NCBI GenBank assembly: GCA_024036415.1
Contig: JAMWET010005077.1
Coordinates: forward strand, 964,501-1,028,500
DNA length: 64,000 nucleotides
Origin: Prochilodus magdalenae
Taxonomy: Eukaryota > Chordata > Actinopteri > Characiformes > Prochilodontidae
Direction: 5' to 3'
This document shows, one piece after another, positions 12,671-26,959 of the stretch. Position 1 is the first letter of the stretch. The number at the start of each line of letters is the position of its first letter. Under the pieces are notes generated by a model that did no database searches, was not told the DNA's origin, and saw only the letters and a list, made by a program, of their open reading frames with translations. Made by a program: the position numbers and the translations under genes.

Positions 12671-13379
12671 CAGTTTTAAAGTTTTTTCAACTTTACTGGT
12701 GCCGTGACTTTTTAAGGTGGAACAGAATTTGATTAGGAAACTGGCAAATAGACAGTCTTTCAGCCTTGCTTGAAGATGGACATCTATCCTCACTGAGAGA
12801 TGATCAGAAGTGCTATGAAAAGTGCCAACACTCCCTTCCCACCCTGGAACAGTAGATTTCTGTAGATATAAACTGCCATTGCTGTTGCACCATGGTTGTA
12901 TTTCGGCTGGGCTGGAACTTGAGCGGGTATGTTTAAAGTTTGGGGGCGTCATTTTGCATGCAGTTAGACCAATTACGTAACAGTGATGGATTTTGGAACT
13001 GGATTCCATGGCCCCTTTAAACGTTAAGCAAAACAGGACCTTCACTTATTTGTGCAGTCTGGGTAGTTTGGGAATTCTGCTGAATGCCTCAGCTGGATTG
13101 ATGGGTTTCAGTATAATCCTTTGTATAAGTGATGCGTTTTTGTCCCCGCCTACTAGTGCACAATGACGCAACCAAAACTGAGGACACGTTTTCAGGCCAG
13201 GTAGAAGTCAGTCCACACAGAGGTTACAGGGCAGTTTTGTCTTTAAAGCGAGAGCTGATGTGAAAACTAAACTCTTACGTGATCAAAAGCATTTTTTTAT
13301 TTATCTAAATGTTTAAATTTGATTTGTTCTCTTGTTTAAACTGAATTTGTGATGTTACACATGGATTAAAGGCTAAAAC

Positions 13380-13608
13380 CCTTTCCCTCCTTTTCGCTCG
13401 TCCCCGGCGTTTCTGTGCGTACGCATGCGCAGTGGGGCACGTCTACGCGGAGTGTCGTTGCCATTTCCCGGATTCCTGGACAGGCCGAGATCAGGAGCAG
13501 CCGGAGTGGATTCGTGTCGACTGTCCAGAGTCCGCGAATTCAAGTCCGTCCGAAAAGGCGAAGCAGCGGCGAGGCGTGTGTGGATATTTCACTAGAACAG
13601 CTATCCAG
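13380..13608 (+). promoter_or_regulatory. arpc1a: arpc1a CpG-rich promoter and non-coding exon 1
   Basis: The region is markedly GC- and CpG-rich against AT-rich surroundings and has no TATA box. An NRF1-like palindrome, ACGCATGCGCA, lies at 13421-13431. Exon 1 probably starts a little downstream of it and ends at the donor CTATCCAG|GTACAG (end 13608). It would be spliced to the exon beginning at 14474, which carries the start codon. The start of transcription is not fixed by the sequence. Positions 13511-13541 match the first exon of arpc1b closely. Open frames across the region reflect its base composition. Confidence 0.6.
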
Positions 13609-13904
13609 GTACAGAGTGCTGTATGTGGCGGAGCAGCAGAGGCCTTGGCCGCCACTGTATGTGAGAGCAGCCGCGAGCGGAGGGAGCCGGCATGTCGGCG
13701 GGGTTTGGCCGGCCGGTCGGTCGGTCGGCTCCGGGAGCAAGGCCTTCTTCATAATGAAATTAGCTTCTAGAAATGGGGCAGCTTCCCGTACAGCCTAACC
13801 AGCTGTGTTCGCTTATATTGGTTATATTGGTTTAAAGCGGTGGGTGTAGCGATTCTCGTTTGAAAATGCTTTATTATTTTCTGGAACATCGCTGCTGATT
13901 TTAC

Positions 13905-14050
13905 GATTAGCTTGTTAGCTTGAATGCTAGTGCGCTTCGGCTAGCTCTGGGATTTGAAGCTTTGCTAGCACTAGCCTGTTAGTAGCCTACTGACCTAACC
14001 CTGCTGTACGCTAGCAATAGCTTAGCTAACTGGCTAGCTAGCTAGCTAGC
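13905..14050. repeat. GCTAGC/TTAGC-rich tract in arpc1a intron 1
   Basis: The tract has a dense cluster of GCTAGC, TTAGCT and CTAGC words, ending in a (GCTA)n run at about 14032-14050. A comparable cluster occurs in intron 1 of wipi2 (32640-33240). Confidence 0.75.
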
Positions 14051-14500
14051 CATAGCATTAGGAGCTGGTATTGATCCACGCCCTGAAACCAAGAAGTGGT
14101 CACTGGCTGAAGTTCTTGTTCTGCCGGTTAAGTGAGTCATGTATGGTGCACTAGACGAAATTAAGCTTGATAGCGATAAGGAGATTCGGGAATGTTGTAG
14201 AGAGGTAACGTTCTGTAGGCTGTACATGTATTCCTGATGAATGTATTTCCAATTTGTCAGGCCATATTTATCTTAGTGCTGAAGTGACGTGAAAATCAGT
14301 ACTAGCTAGATAATCAGTGCAGGGCATTTGGGTTGGAAGAACTTGCACACCTAGCTGAAGTTACTAACGTAGACCTTTCATCTATTTTACTCAGTCATAT
14401 GACTGAGCAGGTGAGACAGTTCATCTCTGTTAACACACAAATAACTACCGTTTCTTTGTTTTCTTTCATTTAGGGTTGCAAAAAAAATTCAAATAGAAAA

Positions 14501-16786
<2,286 letters not shown>

Positions 16787-17151
16787 AAGAACTCACTCTG
16801 TACTAGCATGACACAGCGCAAGCAATGCAGCTTGAAGACTAACATGGAGATTTCTGATAACACTTCTGAAAGTTTTTAACTGAAAAAAGCACTGAACAGT
16901 GGTGTGAGCTGACGTGACACTCTTAAAAATGAAAAAAAAAAACACTAATGGAAAAAGGGGTAGGGTCTTCTTTTTTTTGTTTTGTTTTTTTGTTGTATTT
17001 TTCTTTTTTCTTTTCTTTTTTTTTCTTTTTTTTAATTCTATGCCAAAGCTGGTGCTCCAGCAGTCTGACATTTGATCTTGGTGTTCTGGTCCTCTAGGGG
17101 GCCAGGGAGGTGTTAAATTAAAGGAGAATTTTATGTAAATGGTCTGCTAGA

Positions 17152-17157
17152 AATAAA
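17152..17157 (+). terminator. arpc1a: arpc1a polyadenylation signal
   Basis: AATAAA lies 366 bp after the stop codon and is followed by a T/G-rich stretch (TTTTGGAATG, then GTGTGCGTCTC). It is the first canonical signal after the CDS. The 3' UTR has a long T-rich run at 16970-17035. Confidence 0.7.
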
Positions 17158-17543
17158 TGAAGTATACTACACAACATTTTGGAATGTAGTCTCATGTGTG
17201 CGTCTCTCTGTTTGTTCACTACGTGTGTTGAGAAGTAGCCCTTGCTACTGTAGCAAAAAGGGTTTTCCCATGACTTAATGAGCACAGCTGGCAAATTCTC
17301 AATATTTTTGAGCACTTGATGAGTAACACCGAATATCCATGTTGAGGTAGTTGTCCCAGGTACGTTCGTTCATATGAGCCTCCACTTAGAGGAGGATGAT
17401 GAGAGGAGCTTATGTTATACATGCCTGTGAGCAGGATGTTGAAGGGAGTTGAACAGAAGGCTGGCCTCGCGAGCAGACAGCCGCCCACACGAGGAAGTGG
17501 TTATGTGTCTGAAACAGGAAGGGGGAAGAACAGTTTTTTTATG

Positions 17544-17685
17544 TATATAAAGGTCTAAGGAAATAGTTCAGTTCATTGAGAGCCAAGCCAGCGTTTGTGT
17601 TGACTGCTCAGAGTCCACGAACTCGGGCTTCTGTTCCACATCTTATCCGCTACACCTCAGGGACATTTGTTTAACCATTTCCAGG
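17544..17685 (+). promoter_or_regulatory. arpc1b: arpc1b TATA promoter and non-coding exon 1
   Basis: A TATATAAAGG box at 17544-17553 predicts initiation near 17575-17580. Exon 1 would end at the donor CCAGG|GTGAGT (17685) and splice to the acceptor before 18342, eleven bases ahead of the ATG. Upstream ETS-like GGAA sites include GAGGAAGTGG (17491-17500) and ACAGGAAGGGGGAAG near 17513. Mammalian ARPC1B is enriched in blood cells, so a TATA/ETS promoter fits, in contrast to the CpG promoter of arpc1a. No transcript evidence is available here. Confidence 0.6.
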
Positions 17686-18352
17686 GTGAGTAGAATAACA
17701 GACTTCTTTTCCTCTTGTTTATCTGAAGCGTGGCGGCTTTTAGGCTGCAGGGCGGGTTCTGGTATATGACTTTCACAACACTGGATTCCACTCACATGAA
17801 CTAACATGTTACATCTTTTCATAAGAATGTCATAACAGCGTTTAACACTATAAATAGCAGCTTTAAGATTTTGCAGCAGCATGGCTGAAACTAGTTCCAC
17901 TGCTAGAGAGTTTGAGCCAGAAGAGCGCTCTAGATTTAAGGTCTGAGAAAAATGGAAAAAGGTGTTTTATGTGCTTTTCTTGTGCAGTTGTCACCGGTGT
18001 GTCTGACCTCACGTCACATTCCTTTCTGCTCTGGATTTAATTTACTGCAAAAGTGAGAGAAAGAGGAAGTTTGCCGCTCTGGAGGCCAGTGGGGAGTTTT
18101 TAGACAGAAAGCAAATTTGAACTAGACATGAAGGAATGTGTTTATATGCAAAGCAAACACGCTAAAGTCAACTAGATGAGGAAGTTCTGAAACTTCTCTT
18201 TTCAGAGCTGCTGCTCTTTTTCTTGCGGAAGTGAAGGAGGATGGGTAGCGCTTTTATTAAGGTTGAGACAGCTGGTTACAACGTTGTGGGGTTCCAAGAA
18301 GTCACTGTGATTCCTAATCTCCTGATGCTTCTAATTTGCAGACACATTTGCC

Positions 18353-21300
18353 ATGGCTTACCACAGCTTTCTGCTAGAACCCATCAGCTGCCATGCCTGG
18401 AACAAGGATCGAACTCGTAAGTTCAGCTGTGCTGCTGTACAGAACATCTCTAAAGAGTGTGTGCATTCTCAGAAGATGCTAAAATCACTATCCTGAAATT
18501 TTTTATAGACGCATCTTCACAGGTTCTTTAGTAAGCCTTTAGAACCATGAGTTCTCACCAAGGTATGTCACGTTTGAGTGGTTCTTTGCCTGGTAAAATT
18601 TTTCTTCGGATTGATGAATGGAGAATGTGTTGTATATGGCTCCAAAAGGGATCTTAAGTCAGGTGTAAAATGTGTACACTGCATACAGGTAGAACATATG
18701 CAAAAGCAATTGGTGGTTACAGCGAATTGGAATGGTGACTGTTTACTGGAACATCTGGTCCCGTTCCAGGTAGTTCCAGGTACTTCCTCTGGACTTGGGA
18801 GGAGGCTGCTGGATTTTCATGTGCTTTCCAGATTCATGTACTCGGGCCTGAACCATAATATTCACTGTTAAAGGCATTCGTGATGTAGCAGCTCTAAACG
18901 GATTGAGGGTAGGCTCGGTCCTGGCTTTTGGCACAATGTAACAAGAAGACTGTTTTTGTTCGGGCCCTGTCTTTTGGCGATCACAAGATGAACATCATTT
19001 TGGAACACAAAGTTTCTCAGACACGGAGTGGAATGTTCTAATAAAGTTCTAAGTTCTAATAAACTAAAAAACACAGAACATGCAGAACATATAGGGCCTT
19101 TTTTTCTCGTCTCCATTAAGGACAAATAACATCATCGTTAAATGGTACATCACCATCTTGAGCATGTGCTGTATGCCCACACATGAATCACCATTCAAGA
19201 CCTGAGAGCCGGTTGTTGTTTTAATACACTGTTCTGCTGAGTTTGCCATTCTCCAAGAACCACAGTCCACACAGCGCTTTTATCTCCACTGCCAAACACA
19301 GGACTTCAAACTTAGTCAGGTTTTTTGTTCCCCTTGCTGTGCTTTCAGAGTTCTCCCAGCACAGCAAGATTTAAGCAGCTGAGGGAGGGTGAAAACCCAT
19401 CAAACGGAGAAAAATCAGGTCAAGAACAGATGCTCCTTTGTTTTAAGTGAGCAGAAACTGAGGATAAATGGAGAAAAGGGCAGCATGGTGTCTTTCTCTG
19501 TCGCCACCGTACTCGTTTTTTTCCCCTCCACTGATGAGAGAAGCAGTAATGACTAAACCCCCCCCCCCCCCACTCCACCCCACTTCCTGTTTTACCATGA
19601 ATGGTGTTTTGTTGCTGATGTGGGATGTCTTTAGCAAACCGCAGGGCCTGAACAGCAAATGAGCTCGCTGCACAGTCTGCAGCAGTCTTGTGGAAACTGC
19701 AAGAAGCTTCTGAGCTTGCACACACTGACATGACTATAAATGATGGAGCCCATCTGCCAAAGCCGAATGTAGAAGCTCTGACCCAGGCAATTTCTTCTCA
19801 GAATTGTTAGGCCCTTCTTGCTTCATTCCTCTCTAGATGTTATCAGGTCTTTCAGCTGAGCAGTGTAGAAGCTATTAATGTGGATTCAGGTTGGGGGAAA
19901 AAAAGTGGGCCTTATAAACACTTAGCTCTAATCAGGGGTCTACAGTAAATGTCTGGTCCAGTCCTAGGATTATGGGAAACCTTATTTTCCAGATATTGAC
20001 CAAATTGGGAAACAATTAGAGAACAGTTTTAATAATGTTTAAAGCTTTTAACTGTGTGCTAGTTCTTCATTACTCTAAAACTGAGCTGATCTTGGCTTTC
20101 ACAGTTTAAACACCCTAAAGAAATTATTAGGTGAGAAATCTAATTTTTTGTACACACAAAATTCCAACTTCAAGATATTAGCTTTGTAGCAAAACTAAAT
20201 AAGCAAACTTAGCAAAGTTATAATAGCTGATCATTCACATGAAATTGAGTAGATTATATATGAGCTTTTTATTTTCAAAAATTGATTTATTTTCATAAAT
20301 TATTTCTTACTACTGGTCAGTAGAAAATCATCAATGACCCTTATTGATTGTCTAATGATTCTGTAAAATAACAAATAATGTATGATAAATAATACTATAT
20401 GTCTGTAGTGTCTAATTGTGGTTGGTATAGGGTGTAACCAACTAGAATAATGCCTCTGCCCTTCAATCTGTAGGCTGAGGTTCAGTTCTCTGCTTGGGTA
20501 AGCACACAACACCAATAGAAGTCTGTGGCACGAATTGTAACAACTTCACCTACCTCTGTATAAACAATCAAATTGCATCTACTAAATACCATAAATGTAA
20601 GATGTAAATGTTGATGCTGTAATAATACTGTTAATAGATGAATTTTGGTTGAAAACAGTCAATAAAAAAGTCCACTCAGGACTTTTCTTCCATGGTGTCT
20701 CTACATACAACGAATTGGGCTTTCCCATTGGATGAAGCTTCAGGAGCTGAACTGAATGTCTAATGTGCCAGATTAACTACTAACATAAGTGAGGAACTAA
20801 AGGGAATCAACCAATCATGTTTTAATTTATAATGGATGGGACCAATTTTCTGGAAGTCTGAACAATGCACTTCACTATAATAATAATGTTACAGTACAAA
20901 ATATATGTGAATGTTAAGATGACCTGAAATTAAAAAGGGATGTACAGTTCCAGTTTCGTGTATTTGGCCAGTGGTAACTGTGGTACTATAATAAACTGTG
21001 ACGAAACTAAAAAACAAATATATATTTGTTTAATAAAGAATAAGAATAAGACAGAGAATTAATATTCATATTAAACAGCAGTAGTGCTTTAAGAAAATAG
21101 GAGGACTGTAGGTGGCAGCAGCAGCAGCTCCCACTGTTGATCAAAAGAAGCCCAAGACTTCTGCCCCTCTGCTCTACTGCCAGATATTTGTTAGGACTTT
21201 GTTTTTAATTCACAGTTAAAGTCAGGGACATATCTGTAGACAGCCCCATCCGAGGACAGACCAACAAAAACACAGTTCCTGGACAAATAGAGAATGTGGA

Positions 21301-24300
21301 AAGTCTTCTGTAATCTTCAGATCTTATCTCTGTTTAGCCTACGTTTGCCATTAGCTTAGTGCAAAGCTAGACTTCCATGGAAGGCATTAGCATTAGCATA
21401 TATGTAATGTTCCTTTACATTTCTATTGATATTTTCATTTTTTTCTATTATTATGGCCTTGACTGCATCCCCAACACAAACAATGGCCACTGCTCCTGTC
21501 TTATTGGTGTGAGCACAGAAACTCTGTGAAATAATTTTTTTGTTAAAAAAATCTTATCTAATATTTATATTTCATTTTATTTGCCATATTTTGATACTGA
21601 AGCAAATGGATAGAGGATTGAATAAAGATGTAGTTCAGTGTGTTGCCTAATTATGTTACTAACTATGTAATTACATTTAAATAGTAACTCAAAATGATCA
21701 TGGATGCATTAGAATTGATCATATTCCACAAGGCCAGCTTGTGTACTCTCTAACTGCCTCCGTTTCCACTGTCTTTAGAAATTGCACTGTGTCCCAATAA
21801 CCATGATGTCCATATCTACAAAAAGGAGGGAAACGGCTGGACCAAAGCACATGTGCTGAAGGAGCACAATGGGCAGGTGACTGGTGAGTTATGGTCTAAA
21901 CTGTGATCCTACAACAGTGAGCCTAAATCAGATCTACACAGTCTAACCCTCACTCTACCTCCACCTGGCAGGTATCGACTGGGCTCCAGAGAGCAACCGC
22001 ATCGTCACCTGTGGCACGGACCGTAATGCCTATGTGTGGACCCTGAAGGGGGATGTTTGGAAGCCCACTCTGGTCATCCTCAGGATCAACCGTGCAGCCC
22101 GCTGCGTGAAATGGTCACCCAAGGAAAACAAGTTTGCAGTTGGCAGCGGATCGCGCCTCATCTCTGTATGCTACTTTGAGCAGGAGAACGACTGGTGAGC
22201 TGATCTGTTTGTTCTGCTTCGCCAGCCAATATACTGTAGGTGGATAGTGGGCCTGCAGCAGGTTTAGACCATGTCAGCAGGTTTAGGCTGTCCATCATTT
22301 ATAAACGAGGCCGAACATACAGTCTGTGATACACCCTGCGTTTATTAGTTGTGTTGTTTTAGTAGTAGTAGTGTTTTTCTTATAGGCAAAGGTTTCAATA
22401 CATGTGTCAGTGGTCCTCAGTTTCTGATAACTCAAAAGGATTAATCAATGGGAAGCTGAAAAAGATACAGGATACAAATCTCATTTATAAAACACTCTGG
22501 AAGAACATGCTCTAATACCAGTATTACATTCCGAGGACTGCCATTGGAACACAACGCTTCGATCTACTCACATTTTTACACCACATACGTCACATTATTA
22601 CTTATATATCACTTTTCACATACAGACATTTTATGAAAGGGATTTTATGAGGGGGAATGAGGGATAATAAAAGGAAAACAGATAAGTCTGGCGTCAAACC
22701 AACACTGAATTCATGACTGGGGGTCTGTCCTGAGATGGTGTGTCAGAAACTGTGTCTTTGGTTCGACACTTTTCCATCCCGAATGTTCCTAATAGGACAA
22801 TTTGCTACTGCTACAGGGGCGGCTACATGGAAACTGTGCATGCAATAAAAAGCTGTATAGAAGCATTTTGGAGTTGGAACTGGGTTGATATGTAAAAAAA
22901 CGTGGGGCTAGTTAACCGACAACCTATGTGTACCAATAAGAAGAAGAATATACCATCAGATAACAATATATTGCAAAGCAGTGTGCTACAGAATAACTGG
23001 CCTTGCTCTGTCTGGATGGCTAGAATGGCCCCCCTTTCCCCTCCCTTACTCAGTCCGATGCTAGCCAGTATGGGCATATGCTATCTGATGTAACAGAATA
23101 CAGCATGATTGGGTATGTAATCCTCCTAGCTCCTAGCTTAATGATGAACTTTACTCCATGTGTGCTAAACAGGCCTTTTCCTCGGAAGCTGTGCTCTACA
23201 GAAGTTTGCTGTGTGTGTTTGCAGTTGATGTGTAGCTCATCTTTTGCTCTTCCAGGTGGGTTTGTAAGCACATTAAGAAGCCCATCCGCTCCACTATTCT
23301 GTGCCTGGACTGGCATCCCAACAACATTCTGCTGGCAGCTGGGTCATGTGACTTCAAATGCAGGTTGAGATGAAACACATACGTTGTCCATTTGTTGTAC
23401 AAATACACTGACCTAAATGCAATCCCGTACAAATATGTAGCTATGTATTTGGGGGTGTTTCTTTTAAGGCTATTTTGCAGCATATTGCAATATATTCTAT
23501 TTTCAGATTATATTATTATATTGTGGATCACTGTTATAAAGAACAGCTGTATAAATAATTTGTATAAATAAAATGTTTTTTTTTTTTCTCCAGGATTTTT
23601 TCTGCCTATATCAAAGAGGTGGAGGAGAAGCCTGCTCCTACTCCTTGGGGCTCCAAGATGCCATTCGGGGAGGTGATGTTTGAGTCCACTGGCACTGCCG
23701 GCTGGGTGCACGGGGTCTGCTTCTCTGAGAGTGGGAACCGTGTGGCCTGGGCCAGCCATGACAGCACTGTCGCGGTGGCCGAGGGAGGCAAGACTGCAGC
23801 GTGAGTAGGCCCAGCAAAGCAGGCCCAACACAGCAAAGCAGGCTCAACACAGCAAAGCAGGCCCAACACAGCATGCAGGCCCAACCACGTTTTCTGCTTA
23901 CCAAATTGTAGGGGATAAACCAGAACCCAGCTGGAGTAATGAGGCTAAAGTATGATGAGTAGGGGTGGTGTGAGGGGGGGAGGTATTATAATTAAGATAA
24001 TTAATATTATTGTTCCTCACCCTGATTTTTCCAATACCCAGAATTCCATATGATGTGATGTGATGTGATATGACCAGGGTTATTAGCTGAATAAAAAAAG
24101 GTCAACCTTAAGGTGCTGTTCATAAGGCTACATGCCACCTGCATAAGCTTGTCATGACAACTGACATAACCTTACATACATGTTTCTAAATGGCTACATT
24201 TCACAATTGACTTGATCAAAGTTAGCTAAAGTTGCCTTGTCGACAGATGATGCCTATTGAATAAGCATTTCATAATATTTATGTAGGGTATGTCAGTTGT

Positions 24301-25878
24301 CATGACGAGCTTGTGTAGGGTTCATGTAGCTTTATTTTTTGGGTTAAATTAATCATACATACACATACAGAGAACAAACATCTACATACCGTATGTATAC
24401 ATATTGGGAAAACAATGAAAGGGCCCATTGGAAAGTGAATATCCCTTGCTATTTTAAATACAGGAGCCTAAAATATTATGTAAACATTGTTAACGTTTCA
24501 AAACATACTATCCACTGCAGTCCATATAAGAACACTACGCTGCAAACTATTAAACTCACCGTTTATATTATGTAAATATAATTTATATATATCCATCAGT
24601 TTAGCCTACACGCAGTTAGCATTGTCCATTCATACTGAAGTTCTAAGGAGTGTTTTCAGTCTGACTACTTTTCAGAATGATGCTCAGTACAGCACAGCCA
24701 ATCAGAACAGAGCCCCTTTATCTTATATCAGATTTAAAGATACAGTAACAAAACAGCCTGTTACACCCTAAAGAATAGAGAGAGACTGAAAGATGGTCAT
24801 GTAAGAGGAATTGTACCCATGTTTGGTAGACAGTACAAATTAAATACAAGGGCTATGGGTCCTGTAACGTGAAAATGTGACCCGGTCAAATGGTATGCCA
24901 CATTTTATATTTAATGGATAATACTTATATTGATATTATAGTAATATTAATTAATCATATTAATGAATAGTCTACCAACAAAATGTCATTTGATTAGGAG
25001 CACACATTTATTCCACATGACTCTAAGCCTCCAATGCTTGTTAGTTACAATAACCTTTTGTAAATTATAAAACTAGGTATGAGGACAGTGATCATGTGTA
25101 TGTTGTAGATTAGCCAAACAAACCCAAAGTAAGATCTAAGTAACATCTACAGAACCAGGAGTGACATTGCATGACAGATAGTTTTTTGTTCATCTGTTTT
25201 ACTAAAATCTCTCTTTTTACTACACCAGAATTACCAGTCTGACTTCAGAGACCCTTCCTCTGCTTTGTGTGACCTTCATCACTGAGAACAGCCTAGTGGC
25301 AGCGGTAAGGGTGACCTGCATGAATCATCATCATCCTGACCTATGCTGTAAAAACGGTTGCCTAATTTTTAAACGTGCTTCAGGGTCATGACTGCTACCC
25401 GGTGCTATTCGTCTACGATGGTGGGAAAGGGGCACTGACTTTCGGAGGGAAACTGGACGTCCCCAAGCAGAGTGCTCAGAAAGGCTTGACAGCCAGGGAG
25501 CGCTTCCAGAACCTGGATAAGAAAGCCACCTCTGACACCAAAGAGGCTGTGCTGGAGTCCCTGCACAAAAACAGCATCAGGTAGAGTTTGTCTGTCTTCA
25601 CGTCTGGACATTACACACACCAACACCCAGCTGTGCCACTAAATGTAACTGTCTGTCTTTCGTAGCCAAATCTCAATTCTTCAGGGTGGGAAAGTTAAGT
25701 GTACCAAGTTCTGCACCACTGGAATGGATGGCGGCATGGCCATTTGGGATGTAAAGGTGAAGCTTGTCTTATTCTCTTTTCTTGAATGTTGGTGCATGTG
25801 TCCACAAAGGATCACTAAAATGCTTTTCCCCCTACACAGACCCTTGAATCTGCCATGAAAGACCTGAAGATTGTCTAA
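18353..25878 (+). CDS. arpc1b: actin-related protein 2/3 complex subunit 1B
   Basis: This is the alternative ARPC1 propeller of the Arp2/3 complex; in mammals ARPC1B-containing complexes are prominent in haematopoietic cells. Coding exons: 18353-18416, 21779-21883, 21972-22194, 23256-23363, 23594-23800, 25229-25304, 25384-25580, 25666-25756, 25840-25878. All have GT/AG junctions and total 1110 bp including stop, giving 369 aa. It starts [20 protein letters not shown] and ends [12 protein letters not shown], with WD40 text such as [20 protein letters not shown]. Exon lengths equal those of arpc1a except exon 5 (207 against 213) and exon 7 (197 against 194), so the two arose by tandem duplication with introns retained. 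Intron 1 of the coding part is 3.4 kb and holds repeats; other introns are short. Confidence 0.98.
18417..21778 (+). other. arpc1b first coding intron
   Basis: This 3.4 kb intron contains no other gene that I can recognise. It holds a C-run at 19558-19570, a tRNA-derived SINE at 20401-20610 and AT-rich text. The open frames inside it have no recognisable protein features. Confidence 0.6.
20401..20610 (+). repeat. tRNA-derived SINE, degenerate
   Basis: The head has an A-box-like GTGGTTGGTATAGGG followed by AATGCCTCTGCC, then a B-box-like GGTTCAGTTCTC at 20479-20490. The tail reads CATCTACTAAATACCATAAATGTAAG and ends GATGTAAATG, the worn form of the CGTCTGCTAAATGCCATAAATGTAAATG tail of fish SINEs. 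The copy is old. Isolated tails of the same family occur at 43549-43598 and 49742-49779 on the minus strand. Confidence 0.75.
23813..23884. repeat. 19-bp tandem repeat beside an arpc1b donor site
   Basis: About 3.7 copies of AGCAAAGCAGGCCCAACAC begin 12 bases after the GT of the exon ending at 23800. One copy has a C-to-T change, and the last is truncated and altered (AGCATGCAGGCCCAAC). Confidence 0.9.
24125..24332. mobile_element. palindromic MITE in arpc1b intron
   Basis: Long imperfect inverted arms flank a roughly 120-bp centre. The left arm reads GGCTACATG...GCATAAGCTTGTCATGACAACTGACATA, and the right arm is the complement of this with a few changes (TATGTCAGTTGTCATGACGAGCTTGTG...CATGTAGC). 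Fold-back MITEs of this kind are common in fish. The flanking duplication is unclear. Confidence 0.7.
24350..25228. other. rest of arpc1b intron before exon at 25229
   Basis: The AT-rich intron sequence contains no exon, RNA gene or transposon ends that I recognise. Confidence 0.5.
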
Positions 25879-26123
25879 CTACAGGGTGCCCTACAGAAAA
25901 GGAGTTGCCCCGGGATGTCAACTCCTTGCTGCTTCTATGCAAATTTATGGCAATACATTTCAAATCATCATATGGGAATTGTTTAACAGCTCTGGAATTG
26001 CAAGCATTTGTGCTCATAAAACTGAGATAACAAACTATGCAGCTGTTGTTTGATGCTGTAGTGCGTTTTCTAATGATTATGCTGGTCATAGACTGCTTTT
26101 TATTACTGTGTGCTCTGATTTTT

Positions 26124-26129
26124 AATAAA
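26124..26129 (+). terminator. arpc1b: arpc1b polyadenylation signal
   Basis: AATAAA lies 246 bp after the stop codon and is the first canonical signal. The next 800 bp, to about 26950, contain no recognised gene; they are the tail-to-tail spacer with wipi2. Confidence 0.65.
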
Positions 26130-26959
26130 TCATGTCCTAAAAACATGCCTGGAACTCTGAATACAGTCCTGGGATGTGGGATACAAGGTTATAATGCCAA
26201 CATATCTAAAACAGACTCTTGGATGATATATTCAACCGGAGATTTTATTGTATCTTTATATGGAACAATTCACATTTTATACAAAAATCATTTAAAAAAA
26301 TGATAGTGGCCTAGGCTTGTCAGCACTTATCGACTGATGAAGAAAGTCAATCAGTTAACATTATTATTTGTTCGGGTGTAGGCCATTAGATCATGCTCAG
26401 GTGACAATCATGCATAGAAATTAAGAGATTTGTGAGCATCTGGATGGCTGCATTTGAGAATTCAGCTTTGTCTGAATGGTGCCGAGTACATGATTTAGTT
26501 TTCTTGCACTTTGTGCTTGTTGGATATCCTCAAGATCATCATGAACCTAGAACGTTTCTTAGTCCCATTCACAAGGCCTCGTCTCTCTGTTTACTTCTCA
26601 TGAAAACTTGGGACCCCTTGAGACTACACAGCATATTTGACCTGATCTCTCTCAGCTGCCAGACCATGTGACCTAGGCTTCAGCCATGTTTATGAAATCG
26701 ACAGCAGTCTGATGGGACGTCCATGGGAACGTGCCACAAACATAGACTCATACCATCTAGTCTGCCATTTTTTTCCACATCTGTCTGGAAATACTGAGCT
26801 GCACTCAGGAACCCTAAAGGTCTAGTTTTTCCCTGAATGCAACAGAGGATCATTTCATCAGCAGTGTGATCGAAAGATGAGCTCCTCTCGCGAACGATTA
26901 GCTGAAGCTTGTTACATCAGGCTGATGGAGCTCCAGGGGAGGGAGAATGAATTCAGTAC

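Noticed and set aside
13415..13798. Two overlapping open frames of 112-127 codons at the arpc1a promoter
   Set aside because: They cross the CpG-rich exon 1 and its donor site and match nothing; high GC content lowers stop frequency.
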